A DNA stretch of 64,000 nucleotides, from the NCBI GenBank assembly GCA_027886175.1, contig JAJNNQ010000005.1, forward strand, positions 2,795,001-2,859,000, given 5' to 3'. Each line of letters begins with the position of its first letter. Positions within the stretch are counted from its first letter, which is position 1. Under the pieces are notes generated by a model. The model ran no database searches. It was not told the origin of the DNA and saw only the letters and a list, made by a program, of their open reading frames with translations. The position numbers and the translations under genes are program-made. Positions 34,697 through 45,899 of this stretch are shown here, piece after piece. Source of the DNA: Phylloscopus collybita (lineage: Eukaryota; Chordata; Aves; Passeriformes; Phylloscopidae).

Positions 34697-35068
34697 GAGC
34701 TCCCTGGGAGGGTGGGCAGGCCCTGGCACAGGGTGCCCAGAGCAGCTGGGGCTGCCCCTGGATCCCTGGCAGTGCCCAAGGCCAGGTTGGACATTGGGAA
34801 CAGCCTGGGACACTGGGAGGTGTCCCTGCCCATGGCAGAGGTGGGAATGGGTGGGATTTAGGGTCCCTCCCAACCCAAACCAGTCTGAAATTCTTCCCTG
34901 GAAGTGTCCAAGTGTCCAAGCTGTGGCTGCCCCTGGATCCCTGGCAGTGCCCAGGGCCAGGTTGGACACTGGGGACAGCCTGGGACAGTGGGAGGTGTCC
35001 CTGCCACGGCAGGGGTGAGTGAGGTTTTAACTCCTTCCAACCCAAAACCACTCCATGATTCCGTGAGG
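34697..35068 (+). mobile_element. Chimeric CR1 with duplicated 3' module, second copy
   Basis: Two CR1 3' modules lie in tandem. The first runs from GGGAGGGTGGGCAGGCCCTG to CAGTCTGAAATTC, and the second from GCTGTGGCTGCCCCTGG to CCACTCCATGATTCCGTGAG. The join TTCCCTGGAAGTGTCCAAG matches the one at 23.95 kb exactly in structure. It is truncated at the left. Confidence 0.88.
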
Positions 35069-37225
35069 CTGAAGGGATGGAAGTGCTGAGAGGCAGCAGC
35101 AGAGAGGAGCACAGGATCTGGAGTGTGAAATGGAGATGGAGAGAGGGAAGTTTCAGGAAAAGGGAGGGAGCAGGAGGAGCACATAAGGAAAGGAGAGGAG
35201 GCAGCAAAGGAGGCTGTGCAGCAGCACCAGGCTGGGCTGTGAGCGAGGCTGGGGCCTCACAGCAGCTGCTGTTCCACCTCCCTGAGAGAGGGAACAGATC
35301 CTGGGAGAGGGATGGTTCTGGCAAAATCCGGGAATGCAGCTGAGCAGGGATCAGTGCTGGGCAGAGACAGGCAGCACAGGGACTGGGGAGAATCTGTGAG
35401 GCTGGAACAGCAACTCACTGGGGAAGAAATGAAAGAGAGCCTGGGTCTCAAAGCCCCGAGCAGGGAGCTGGGGACCCTGCAATGGCAATGGCAGTCTGGG
35501 GGGATCAGAGAGCAAAGCAGCAAAATCTGCATTGGAGAGTATTTCAAACCTGCCTGAACTCCCCAGGCTGGAGCCACAGTGGGATTTTTTTTTCAAAAAG
35601 AAATACTGGTATCATATCACCAAGCAATTTTTTAAAATATATATAAATAAGATACATTAAGGCAGACAAGGCTGTACAAACTATTCAGTACATGAGCACA
35701 GGAGGACTCAGCCCTCTCTTACTCCAATCTGCACTGGGTGTATCCTCTGAGGACAGCACAGATGCTCCTGACTGACATCAGCTTCACTGACAAAGAAGAA
35801 ATAAAAACCTGATCTTCTGTTTCCATGGGAAACCTGACAAATTCCACTCATGCACCACAACACCTCGCTGCCTTTCCAGTGACAGGAGCAACTGGTGAAG
35901 AAAAACAGGGCTGGGGCCACCCTCTGTTACCTGTCTCAGGAAAATCTTTCTTGGGGGGGATTTATTAACATGATTTGCATGTTTATGAACATCACTGCAA
36001 GGCTGTGTGTGGAACAGGGAACAGCAGTATCCCCACTCCCTCTGCTCCCCCCAGGTCCATTCAGCATAAGCCAAGGTCACTGGCACTCTCCTGGGCACCA
36101 GGCAGGTAAATCCAAGCTGACAACACACACAGGTCCTTTAGATCAGTGCAGGGACATGGAAGCCTGAGAGCTGCTCTAAAATGCCTCTTACATTATGGAG
36201 CAGCCAGCAAATTAAAAAATAAAGAGTGAAAGCTCCAGGTGGGCTTCCACCCCCAAGAGACCTGTCCAAAATCCGAGCACTGAGTCAGGCTGAGCTCACC
36301 AGAGCAAAGACAATCAAGGTTCCTCCTTTGGAGGTAACACCTTCAGCAGCTCCTAATCCAGGTGCACATGAAGTTTCTGTTTCCTGATTTTGTCTGCTTT
36401 CCTTTTGTAATAACAGCATTGCTAATTTTGCAACCCCAGCTTTATGAGAGTGAAAGTTGTCTCTGTTCTCAGCTTGGCTAACGTTTAAATGGGCTCACAG
36501 AGGCTTGTTGGGCACAAGGGATACACCACTTTCACACTCAAAGAAATCACTTGTTTTCAACAAATACTTTAAGCTTCTCTACTCCAGGACAAGTTTGGGC
36601 ATCCCAAGCGTCTGGGAGCGGCTCTCGCTGCAAAATCAGCTCCAGGGCTGCTGGAAGGAACCTGCAGGTGAGGAGGAGCCTCCCAGGAGCTGGATGTTGT
36701 CTCTAGCACCACTTCTCCCTGTCCAAAGGCACAGTCCAGAAAACCTCCAGACTGGTGCAAAGGGCAGCTCATCTGCTGTTAGACCTGGTGGAGAAGTACT
36801 GGCAGGGAGGTTCAGAGTCCCCATCCCTGGAGATGTCACCTGGATGTGGGACTCAGAGCTCTGGGTTGGGGACAGGGTGGGGATGGGGCACAGCTGGGAC
36901 CTGATGATCCTGAAGGGCTTTCCCAAGCTCAGTGATTCTGTGGCTGCTGTGCAGATGGGAATGGTCTTGCAGAACACAGCCCAGAGCATCATCCAGCACC
37001 TGCTGGTGACCCCTACACCCCAAAACATTCAGCTCAAAGACACACCTGCACTCTGGGGCTGACCTGTGGCATTGAAAAGCCCCTGAGCAGCAGTTCAGCC
37101 CTGAACAGGGAGAGGGTGGCTTTAATCTCATTGGAAATCTGGCACTTCCTCTGCCCCAGGAGCCACAGTGAAGTGTCACCTGCAGGGAGGAACCACACCA
37201 GCCTGACCCCAAAGCCACCATGATG
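35069..37225. other. 5' intron / flank
   Basis: 35070-35330 is purine-rich (G/A) on the plus strand. An old CR1 end lies at 36715-36945. The 201-codon frame at 36457-37062 overlaps that CR1 and is not considered a gene. The remainder is unrecognised. Confidence 0.5.
36715..36945 (+). mobile_element. Old CR1 3' fragment
   Basis: CCCCATCCCTGGAGATGTCA, GGACCTGATGATCCTGAAGG and TTTCCCAAGCTCAGTGATTC follow CR1 order. The fragment is diverged and its left edge is uncertain. Confidence 0.6.
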
Positions 37226-37520
37226 CTGTTTAAGATTAACAACGACACAGAATCCCGAGGTCAGAAGGCTGAAATGACTTTAAATCAATCTTTATTACCC
37301 GGGAAATTCTTCCCTATATACTGTTTTATAAAGAACCCACCCAAGGGGTGGAAGAAAGACAAAACTTCTTCAACTACATTGGTCAAGTCAGAGGGACATC
37401 AAGAAGTCCCTCCTAGGTAAAGGAGTGTAAACAGAGGTTACAGTTAGGAAAATGTGTCTCTTGTTGGCAGAGCAGTGCCTGGGAAAGAGTTTTAGAGAAA
37501 CCAAAATATCACAGCAAGAA
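37226..37520 (-). mobile_element. ERV LTR, same family as the LTR at 39.4 kb
   Basis: On the minus strand it reads CAACAAGAGACACATTTTCC and CTAACTGTAACCTCTG, then GAAGAAGTTTTGTCTTTCTTC, a TATA box TTTATAAAACAGTATATA (about 37315-37332), AATAAA (37291-37296) and CAGCCTTCTGACCTC. The same order occurs on the plus strand at 39.4-39.9 kb. It is one of the few LTRs oriented with CHL1. The outer limits are approximate. Confidence 0.78.
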
Positions 37521-37744
37521 CCATGACTACACCACCCCATCTCCCCTGCAGGTGACAGAGCCAGGATCCCACCTATCACCCATTCCAACAGCTCTGCCTG
37601 GGAACCTTTCACTAATCCTGAACCACAAAAAGGCTTCAAATATCTGTCAGTCAGGCTGCTCCCCGCAGCCCTGCAGCCTTGCTGGGAGGATTGTTACTGA
37701 GATCAGCAGCGCTGCCAACGTGCTGAGGAGAATTAAACCCCAGC

Positions 37745-38110
37745 CGTGGAAACAATAGCTATTACAAAGTGTGTAAGCAGCAGGAGACGGGATGAATGGT
37801 TGCAATTCCAAGGCGCAGACAGCATTTTTAAAATGCCTTTAGTCTCATCCATATTTCCTTCATATTTTGCTGCCTAATGGTGGTGGTTTTACAGCCAGGC
37901 TGCAATTCCAGCGAGCTGCAAACTTGCGGAGTATAATGTCAAGCGACGTGGTAGAGTCAAGTAAACATTTGTAGTAATTATATGCCCAGGAGATTTCATC
38001 ACCTGGGCAGAATTAACAAGCAGCTCAGTAAATTACACATCACTCCCATTCTGCAATTGCTGCACCTCCAGCACGGAGCTGGGCTCCACTGACACGGCGT
38101 GTCGGAGCAC
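37745..38110. promoter_or_regulatory. Candidate conserved noncoding element
   Basis: This repeat-free stretch has about a dozen CpGs in 360 bases, unusual for this window. It also contains short homeobox-like and forkhead-like words (TAATTA, GTAAACA). Function is inferred only from composition. Confidence 0.3.
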
Positions 38111-38126
38111 GGCGCAAAGCTGTCAA

Positions 38127-39138
38127 CCTGTCACTGTGCACTTACACCAGCCATCACCTCACCCCACCTCACACCAGCTTTGGAGCACAGTTCCTCTCTC
38201 CAGAGAAAACACAGCCCTGGTTGGTGCCTGAGATGTTTTGTGCTATAAATGCAGGTTTTAGAGTTGGCCTTTCGCAAATATTGAAATGAATGTTACACAT
38301 ATAATGTAAGAAGGTTGTACTGTATTTTCTTTTGTTTGTTTATTAAATTTATTTATTAAATTTAAATTTATTTATTAAATTTATTTATTAAATTTATCTA
38401 TTAAATTTAGAAATTTAGTGAGGGTATACTTCCTAATTGTAACAAAGTAGAGATGGGGTTTGTGGGTTTTTTTGTAACCTCTAACTAGATGGAAGACAGA
38501 AGGGACGTCTGGAATTCCTGAACTAAAGATTTCTGGTAAGGAAAAATTGAGCCTTTGCGGGTCTGGATCTTTGGAAGACAGATTTACAAGGTCCCCCCAG
38601 ACTGCGTGGAGTCCCACAGATAAACTGTATACTTAAGTCAGCCTGTCACTGTGCACGCACACCAGCCACCACCTCACCCCACCTCACACCAGGTTTGGAG
38701 CACAGTTCCTCTCTCCAGAGAAAACACAGCCCTGGTTGGTGCCTGAGATGTTTTGTGCTATAAATGCAGGTTTTAGAGTTGGCCTTTCGCAAATATTGGA
38801 ATGAACGTTATGCATATCACGTAAAAAGGTTGTGCTGTATTTTCTTTTATTTGTTTATTAAATTTATTTATTAAATTTAAATTTATTTATTAAATTTATT
38901 TATTAAATTTAGAAATTTAGTGAGGGTATACTTCCTAATTGTAACAAAGTAGAGATGGAGTTTGTGGGTTTTCTGTAACCTCTAACTAGATGGAAGACAG
39001 AAGGGACGTCTGGAATTCCTGAACTAAAGATTTCTGATAAGGAACAATTGAGCCTTTGAGGGTCTGGATCTTTGGAAGACAGATTTACAACGTCCCCCCA
39101 GACTGCGTGGAGTCCCATAAATAAACTGTATACTTAAG
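38127..39138 (+). repeat. ~0.5-kb tandem duplication (two copies)
   Basis: Unit 1 (38127-38641) and unit 2 (38642-39138) share CCTGTCACTGTGCAC, GAGTTGGCCTTTCGCAAATA and GACAGAAGGGACGTCTGG, and both end GTATACTTAAG. The offset falls from 515 to 501 because unit 2 lacks one 14-bp step of the internal TTTATTAAAT array. The right end of unit 2 runs into AAGGGGGGG, a possible polypurine tract in front of the LTR-like sequence that follows. The units may therefore be ERV internal sequence. Confidence 0.92.
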
Positions 39139-39890
39139 GGGGGGTCTTGAAACCAAAATGAATATTTGAATGATGCATTAGCTTATTTAAATATGTAACA
39201 CCAAGACTTTTAAATACCAAGGAATTTAGAATGGGCGGTGTGTTGCTTTGCACCCTCAGCTGAGAAGCTGCCTTCTTTTGTCTCCTTATTGTCTATTTTT
39301 ATTCTGTTTTATTTTATTTTTATTAAACTGATCAATTAATACAAAAAGGTGAAACATCGTTTTTTCACATTTTGGTTTTCTGAAACTCTTTTCCCAAAGA
39401 GCCTTCTGTCAACAAGAGACACGTTTTCCTAACTGTAACCTTTGCCTACATTCCTTTCCCTAAAAGAAACTCCTTCTTAATATCCCTCTAATTCAACCAA
39501 TGTCATTGAAAAAGTTTTGTCTTTGTTTCACCAATCGACTTGTTCCCTGTAAAATAATATATATATAATATATATAATGTGTGTATATATATACATAATA
39601 TATTTTCATATATTATTATTAAATATATATTAATATAAATATTAATAATATAGATAATATATCATAATAATATAATATTAATTAATATTATATTATAATA
39701 TATAATAATATAAATATAAATATATAAATATATTTATATTTATATTTAATATATATTATAATATTATAATATAAATATATATTATCTGTAAAATAATATA
39801 TATATTTTTTAAAAAACCTCCCCAAAATAAACACAGTCATTGTCAGCCTTCTGAACTCAAAGTCTGTATCCTGTTGTAGCCTTCAACAGC
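39139..39890 (+). mobile_element. ERV LTR with internal AT expansion
   Basis: The part from about 39365 matches the minus-strand LTR at 37.2-37.5 kb: TTTTGGTTTTCTGAAACTC, CAACAAGAGACACGTTTTCC, CTAACTGTAACCTTTGCC, AAAAGTTTTGTCTTTG, then AATAAA at about 39828 and CAGCCTTCTGAACTC. Where the other copy has its TATA box, this one carries about 255 bases of AT-only sequence. The left limit next to the polypurine-like AAGGGGGGG is inferred. Confidence 0.7.
39552..39806. repeat. AT-only low-complexity expansion
   Basis: About 255 bases of almost pure A and T, made of TATA, TAATATA and ATAAATATA units. It sits between the CCCTGTAAAATA and AAACCTCCCCAAAATAAAC segments of the LTR. Confidence 0.95.
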
Positions 39891-40605
39891 ATCACAGCCC
39901 TGTGCAGTAAAAAGGGGCGGGGTGCTCACACCCTGTGATTTGGGCTAGAATCTAGAATTTCCACTTTGGCTTTGCCACTCAGCCCTCAGAGGGACGAGCT
40001 GGGTGCAGTGGCGAGCAGCCCTGATTGCAGATGGGTGTCTGGAAGCCCCAAGGCTCGGCAGAGGCAGGCTGCCCAGCCAGCAGCAGCCAGCTCCTTGCTG
40101 CACACATATGTTCTGAATTCACAAAGCTCATTAAGCGCCCTGACAATCATCCTGACTGAGCAGGAGCCAAAAAAGCTTCTGCCTCTCCTGTTGGAAACTG
40201 GAGGAATGAGAATGGCTCCCAAGATTTCCAAGGGAGAAAATGCAGATTGCTTTTAAATATCTCTTTCTAGGCTCCCCCTGGCCATGCCAGGGTTACCAGG
40301 CAGGGTGATTACAAACAAGCGCCTCGATCAGGAATTTGAGCACAGCAATAAATTGCCCAAGCAGCTGCTGCACTCTGGCTCAGAGATGAGTGCCCTTTAG
40401 CGTTTGCTAAAGTGATTTCCTACAAAATCCCTGCCATTTGTCAGGCCACTACCTGGAAAGGGGAATACACTTACAGGACTCAAAGATTCATCACCGGCTA
40501 ATTCTGTTTTCTGAACAGCACAAAACAAAAAGGCGACAATGCTCAGCCCTCAGCTTCTTTCGCCTCTTACATCTGTTTTAAGGCAGTGGTTACTGCCTTC
40601 CACAG
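39891..40605. other. 5' intron / flank, nothing recognised
   Basis: No transposon or gene is recognised. Contains a possible conserved stretch near 40300-40500 without further support. Confidence 0.45.
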
Positions 40606-41055
40606 AGAATCACAGAAGAGTTTGGGTTGGGAGGGACCTTAAAATCCCTCTTGTCTGACCCCTTGCCATGGCAGGGACACCTCCCACTGTCCCAGGCTGC
40701 TCCCAGCCCTGTCCAGCCTGGCCTTGGGCACTGCCAGGGATCCAGGGGCAGCCACAGCTGCTCTGGGCACCCTGTGCCAGGGCCTCATAGGGAAGAATTT
40801 TTCCTGATGTCCCATCTAAACCTACTCTCTTTCACTCTGAGGTCATTCCCTCCTGTCCCGTCCCTGCAGGCCCTTGCAGATGTCCCTCTCCAGCTCTCCA
40901 AAGGCACAGATGTGTCATCCCCAAGCCTTCTCCAGGCTCAGCAATCCCAATTCTCTCAGCCTTTCCCCACAGCAGAGCTGCTCCATCCCTCAGGTCCAAC
41001 ACAGCTGAGCCTCACAGCCTTGGGGCTCTGCTCCACCCCAACCTTCCCAGGGATG
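40606..41055 (-). mobile_element. CR1 LINE 3' end
   Basis: Read on the minus strand it ends GGTCCCTCCCAACCCAAAC and TCTGTGATTCTC, with TGTGGCTGCCCCTGGATCCC and GGGGAAAGGCTGAGAGAATT further upstream. It is one of the longer CR1 copies here and is 5'-truncated. Confidence 0.9.
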
Positions 41056-42084
41056 AACTGAGCCCCAGCCTGGGCTTTGCACCCTCTGACCTCCAACAGG
41101 GCAGGAGCTGAAAGACAGAGACACAGCCAAGGATGTGAACAAGCTGTACCAACAGCCAGCTCCTTTCTGACACAGGGATTTCTCTCTCCATTTATTGCAT
41201 TTCCCTGGCAAATCTAATCCTGCTTCTAGTCCTCCTGGCTGCAGGAGCGATGTGCTGGAACCACATCTCTGAGCAGAGCCCCCGACAGCACTCGGGCATT
41301 GTTTTCCTTCCCTAAACGACTAATTTATATTGTGCATTCTCTAACACCACAGCCATCTGCCAAAAGGTGTTCAAACCATCCACACTGCAGCAGACCCCAT
41401 TAATATGTATTAAAAATCACATTACAGTTGGCACAAGCCATTTCTGCACATGCATATGAAAAATACCACTATTATGTTTAAAACTTTCAGCTAATCATGC
41501 ATCACTGGTTTTCTCCCTCTGAGTTTATAATTTAAATCTTTAAATGTTTCAGAGCAGCCTCGTCGAGCCAAGATTTCTGATGGCTGGGGAGCTGAGACAG
41601 CCCATTAGAGTTACAACAAGAAAAGGAAAGAAGAAAACAAATAGGAGCCTGGTTTTGGAGGGGGAAAGAGAAATTATTTATAGATGGCAATAAAGTAATA
41701 ATAATTAAGAAATAATGTGCATCTGCTTCCTTCATTGTTTCCTGTGATATTGGTCACGGTGCAGGGATGGGGTGTGACATAAATCTGTCCAAAAGGACAT
41801 CGATGGCCAGCAGACAGAGCAGCTGTGACAGATGACATGCCCGGAACAGACAATCAGAGGTGACTCTGTCCAAGCCAGCACAGGAGCAGCCCTGCTTGGA
41901 GCTGTCTGAACATCATCCAACCCTCCAGCCCAGCTCTGCCTCCTGGAAACCTCCCCTGATTTCTGTTTCACTCACAATTTCAGGGCTTTCACTCATTTAA
42001 AACCTTGGGAGCTGGAAGCTCTGAGCAGCTGAAGCCCCAAAGTCCCCAAGCCCTGCAGGACACCGGCTCCTCCAGGCATCTGAC

Positions 42085-42375
42085 ACCATGGGGACCAACA
42101 TTTCCAGGGATTTCGGATGCTCTGCTCACATTAACACCGCCAGTAATCTCTGAGCCCGATCTCCAGCGGTAATATGAAAACCCCGGAGTGGGTTTTGGGT
42201 TTTCTTTTTGTGGTTTGTGTAATTCCCCTCGAGAACTTTAGAGGCGGATCTTAAGTGGAGGCATTTATTAGGCTCGCCCGAGCTTTTTCCCACCTGAATC
42301 GCCTTTTGTGAATGTTAATTACGGTCATTACACGGTTTATTGTCTGTCAAACACTCACCTCCATTAGCGCGCATC
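42085..42375. promoter_or_regulatory. Candidate conserved noncoding element
   Basis: About 13 CpGs occur in 290 bases, including AGCGCGC and CTCGCCCGAGC, beside homeobox-like words in GTTAATTACGGTCATTAC. It has no repeat similarity. This is the strongest candidate regulatory patch in the window on composition alone. Confidence 0.35.
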
Positions 42376-42397
42376 CCCTCAACCAAAAGGAAACCAA

Positions 42398-42452
42398 ATT
42401 AAAACAAGATTAAAACAAGATTAAAACAAGATTAAAACAAGATTAAAACAGG
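42398..42452. repeat. 11-bp tandem repeat (five units)
   Basis: Five units of ATTAAAACAAG, the last ending AGG. Confidence 0.95.
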
Positions 42453-43544
42453 TCAGGAGAGACAGCAAGGAACACAAAACTGGGTGTTCATAAATTTCAT
42501 AAAGATTTTTTTTTCTCACAGATTCACATCCCTTCCCCTTTTGCCACAATCCTCATTTCCAAACTCTTTCAACCACCTTTCCCTATAAATGTCTTGAAGA
42601 GCAGCTCTCCAAGGAGGAGTGTAGTGCTCCTCTGCACGAGGTGGATAAAAACCTTTGGATTCTCTCCTGAGCCCAAATTTTTATCCCAGCCCTTCTTGCA
42701 GAGCCACTGAATAAAGCACCAACTACTGGAATCCAAAGTGCTGCCAAAGAATTTTGGCATTTAGAGTTGAAGGGTGAACTGGGAAAGGGGACAAGGACAA
42801 CAGAAACAGCTTTTTCTAAAGAGTTGGAAAACCTTTAAGTCTCAAGACTGAAATACATGAATTGCTATGAATTTATGAGATTTAAATTATCTGGAAAAGT
42901 CAGGCATGTATAAATCTAGAATCTAAGGTTCAGGTGCTTCGCTCTTTACTCCTTATTCCAAGATAATCTCGTGTTGTTTATGCTCTGCCTCCTTTGGTGA
43001 CCTGGTACCATTGAATTTTCCAAAGTTGTTCATTGCCCTCAGCAAAAAATCCAATCCAGTGAGGATTTCCAACACCTACATTCAGGTTTGATGAATAAAA
43101 TACATAACAAAATCTTAATCCTCCAGGGTTTTGTTTTTTTTTGCAGTGTTAGTTGAAGCAATTTACAGAACTGAAAACGCTGCAAGAAAACTAATTTCAA
43201 ACGAGCATGTGCTGAAGAACCTTTGGAGAAATAGCTGGAATCATCAAGAGTCATCACTTTGTAAATTCATCTTTCAACTACTCCGTTCCTACACCTGAAG
43301 GAACAACTTGATGTTTTTCTTTCCTTTCAGATTCCAGGTGTCACAGCCAGCCTGGCTCATCCCGGCACAAACAGCCAGAGCAGCTGGAAAAATATTCCAT
43401 GTACTGCCACAGATCAGCTCCAGAGGCACCTGAGACTGGCCCAGGTGCCCCAAAATCTCCTGGGGTCACGGCCAAGGACAGGCTCTGCTGCTGCCCTGTC
43501 ACCTGAAGCAGCAACATAAAGGCAGCATCCTCTGAATACTCCAA

Positions 43545-43893
43545 AAAAAAAAAAACCCCTAAAAAACCCAAACAAACAAGAATAACAACAACAACAAAAA
43601 GTCAAAACAAAATGGCAAAAAAGGGAAAAAAGGAAAAAAAGGAAAAAAAACCCAAACCAAACCAACCAAACAAACAAAAAAATTAACACAAACAAAAAAC
43701 CCAACCAACCAACTGAAAAAAACCAAACAAAAAAAAAAGCCCCAAAAACCCAAAACAACCCAACCAACCAACCAACCAACCAAAAACCCAAAAAAACCCC
43801 ACAAAAAACCCAAAACAAACAAAACAACCAACCAACCAACCAACCGAAAACCCAAAAAAACCCACAAAAAAAGTCCAAAAACAAACAAACAAT
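43545..43893. repeat. A/C-only simple repeat, ~350 bp
   Basis: The plus strand is almost entirely A and C: CAAACAAACAAA, AACAACAACAAC, AACCAACCAACC and AAAACCC units. The minus frames through it encode only G, F, V, W and L-rich low-complexity peptide and are not genes. Confidence 0.93.
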
Positions 43894-45137
43894 CAGCAAA
43901 AGGAAGTCCCAACTGCTTTCAAATGTATTTCATGGCAGATATTGATACTTTTTTCCCCTGACTGCTTGCAAAAATGGAGATAACACCTTGGAAATGCATT
44001 TTAAATCTCTTCTGAACCACAGAGCCTCAGCTGATGTTCAGGTGGGTTTCAGAGCCACTGTGTTAAGGAGAAGACTTGAATTTCTCCCCAGCATCCCTCC
44101 ACAGGCAGGTAATGCTGTCATTCATTTCCATCTATCAGGATAATGTTTAAATATTAAAAAACACTCATTGTCAAGTTCATTTCAATTATTAACACTTGAT
44201 TATCTATTAATTGATTGTATTATTTTTTCATCAACTGCTGGAGTTTGTCCCTAGGATTGGTGCCATCCCAGCTCCTCCCTACACCCTGAATTCACCCATG
44301 CCCTGCTCCAGGTGGTGAACACAGCATCCAGGAGTGAGAAATCAGCATTTGTGTCAGAAATTTGGACTTTTGTGGGAGTTTTTTTTTGTATGAAATGAAA
44401 ATATATTTTATTCTATCACTTGTTCAACCTCTATTTTTTTTTTTTTACTACTCACAGCCAAACTCCAGTCCACCAGAGAACAACAATCACCTCCCCAGGT
44501 GTCTCCTGCACTGCAGACCTGCCCTTGCACAAACCTAACAGTCTGAAGTTAAACTTTAAATTAAATCATTTTTCAAAAATATTTGATCACGCAGAGTTGA
44601 AGAGTTCACAGAAGGTGAACTTTCTTTCAGGGGAGGTTATGTCTCTGATAAAGAATTCTCTTTAACCTGCCTGTGAGGAGCTTTGGACTTGAAAATGCCC
44701 AGACCCATAGGATGCAACTTGCATGACAAGAATCCAGAATAACAGGCCAGTGCACACGAAACTCATAATTCATGGTTACACTTAATAAATAAAATCAACT
44801 TTTACACCTTTTCCCCACCTTAAAAAAAAACAACCCTTTTCAATACTGATTTTCAAATTGCTGCTTATTTCCCACAGCAGAACTAAGACCAAACCCTCAG
44901 GGAGTGACACAACTGGTGATTGTGGTATCTTGGTCTGAACTAAGCTCTGAGTAAGGGTAAGGCACAAATATTTCACACAGAGTTACAGAGATTCTGCTCC
45001 TGTTCTGGGGAAACTGCCACAGAAATGCACATGGCATTCAAATGCCATTTTGCTGGAAAATATTTGGCATTAAAGGACAGCAGGCAGTCAACATTTGAAC
45101 ACACTCACTTAGGAACAAATGGGATTATTTGCAAGAG

Positions 45138-45400
45138 CATGTGGGGAAGGCACAAGGGGGATGGATTCAAACTGAGAAAGAGCAGGGCTGGATTAGATAT
45201 CAGGAAAATATTCTTTACTCAGAGGGTGGGGAGGCCCTGAGGTTCCCAGAGCAGCTGTGGCTGCCCCTGGATCCTTGGAAATGTCCAAGGCCAGGTTGGA
45301 CATTGGGGCTGGGAGCAGCCTGGGATGGTGGAAGGTGTCCCTGGGTGGAAACAGGTGATCTTTAGGTCCCTCCCAACCCCCAAAAATTCTGTGATTCTAC
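45138..45400 (+). mobile_element. CR1 LINE 3' end
   Basis: It contains GGCACAAGGGGGATGG, AGATATCAGGAAAATATTC, TGTGGCTGCCCCTGGATCC and AAGGCCAGGTTGGACATTG, and ends AAAATTCTGTGATTCTAC. Confidence 0.92.
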
Positions 45401-45687
45401 AAGCACATCACAGCACAAAAGTATTAAATCTGAAGGGGAAAATTCAGGATAGCCAGTTGCATGAAAGCTGATTTGGGATTGTAAAGGAGTAAGACAACAA
45501 CCCAGCCGCCCAAGGGAGGCTCTGAAGGTGAAAGAGAGGATATCAACAGCTCCAAGAAACAAAATGCAAAGCCCTCCCTCTCTCCTTGGCTGCTGTTCCA
45601 TCCCCCTCCCTGCTCCCCCCTGGCACACTCAGTGCCCCTCTCTCCCCTCCCAGCACAGCCCTTCCTCAATGCTCATGAACTTTAAAC

Positions 45688-45805
45688 ACAGGCCAGGCTG
45701 GACACTGGGGCTGGGAGCAGCCTGGGACAGTGCAAGGTGTCCCTGCCATGGCAGGGGGTGGCACTGGGTGGGATTGAATGTCCTGTCCAAGCCACGCCAG
45801 GTTCT
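45688..45805 (+). mobile_element. CR1 LINE 3' fragment
   Basis: It runs from CAGGCCAGGCTGGACACTGG through GGGAGCAGCCTGGGACAGTG and CCTGCCATGGCAGGGGG to CCAGGTTCTGTGAC. It is continuous with the minisatellite to its right. Confidence 0.85.
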
Positions 45806-45899
45806 GTGACACTGACACGGTGACACTGACACAGTGACACTGACACAAACAGTGACACAGTGACACTGACACGGTGACACTGACACAAACAGTGACAGA
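45803..45899. repeat. GTGACACTGACAC minisatellite at CR1 3' end
   Basis: Irregular tandem units of GTGACACTGACAC with insertions of AAACA. They probably grew from the TCTGTGAC at the end of the adjoining CR1. Confidence 0.88.

Larger units (their letters stand above)
41056..45137. other. 5' intron / flank
   Basis: Contents are a CpG-retaining candidate element (42085-42375), an 11-bp tandem (42398-42452) and a long A/C repeat (43545-43893). Otherwise it is unrecognised unique sequence. Confidence 0.5.

Noticed and set aside
34500..35324. 274-codon open frame on the minus strand
   Set aside because: It runs through the chimeric CR1 in antisense. The peptide is a translation of the CR1 3' noncoding region.
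36457..37062. 201-codon open frame on the plus strand
   Set aside because: Its second half overlaps an old CR1 end and the first half has no motif.
43414..43912. Very hydrophobic G/F/W/V/L-rich frames on the minus strand, resembling membrane segments
   Set aside because: They are translations of an A/C-only simple repeat.
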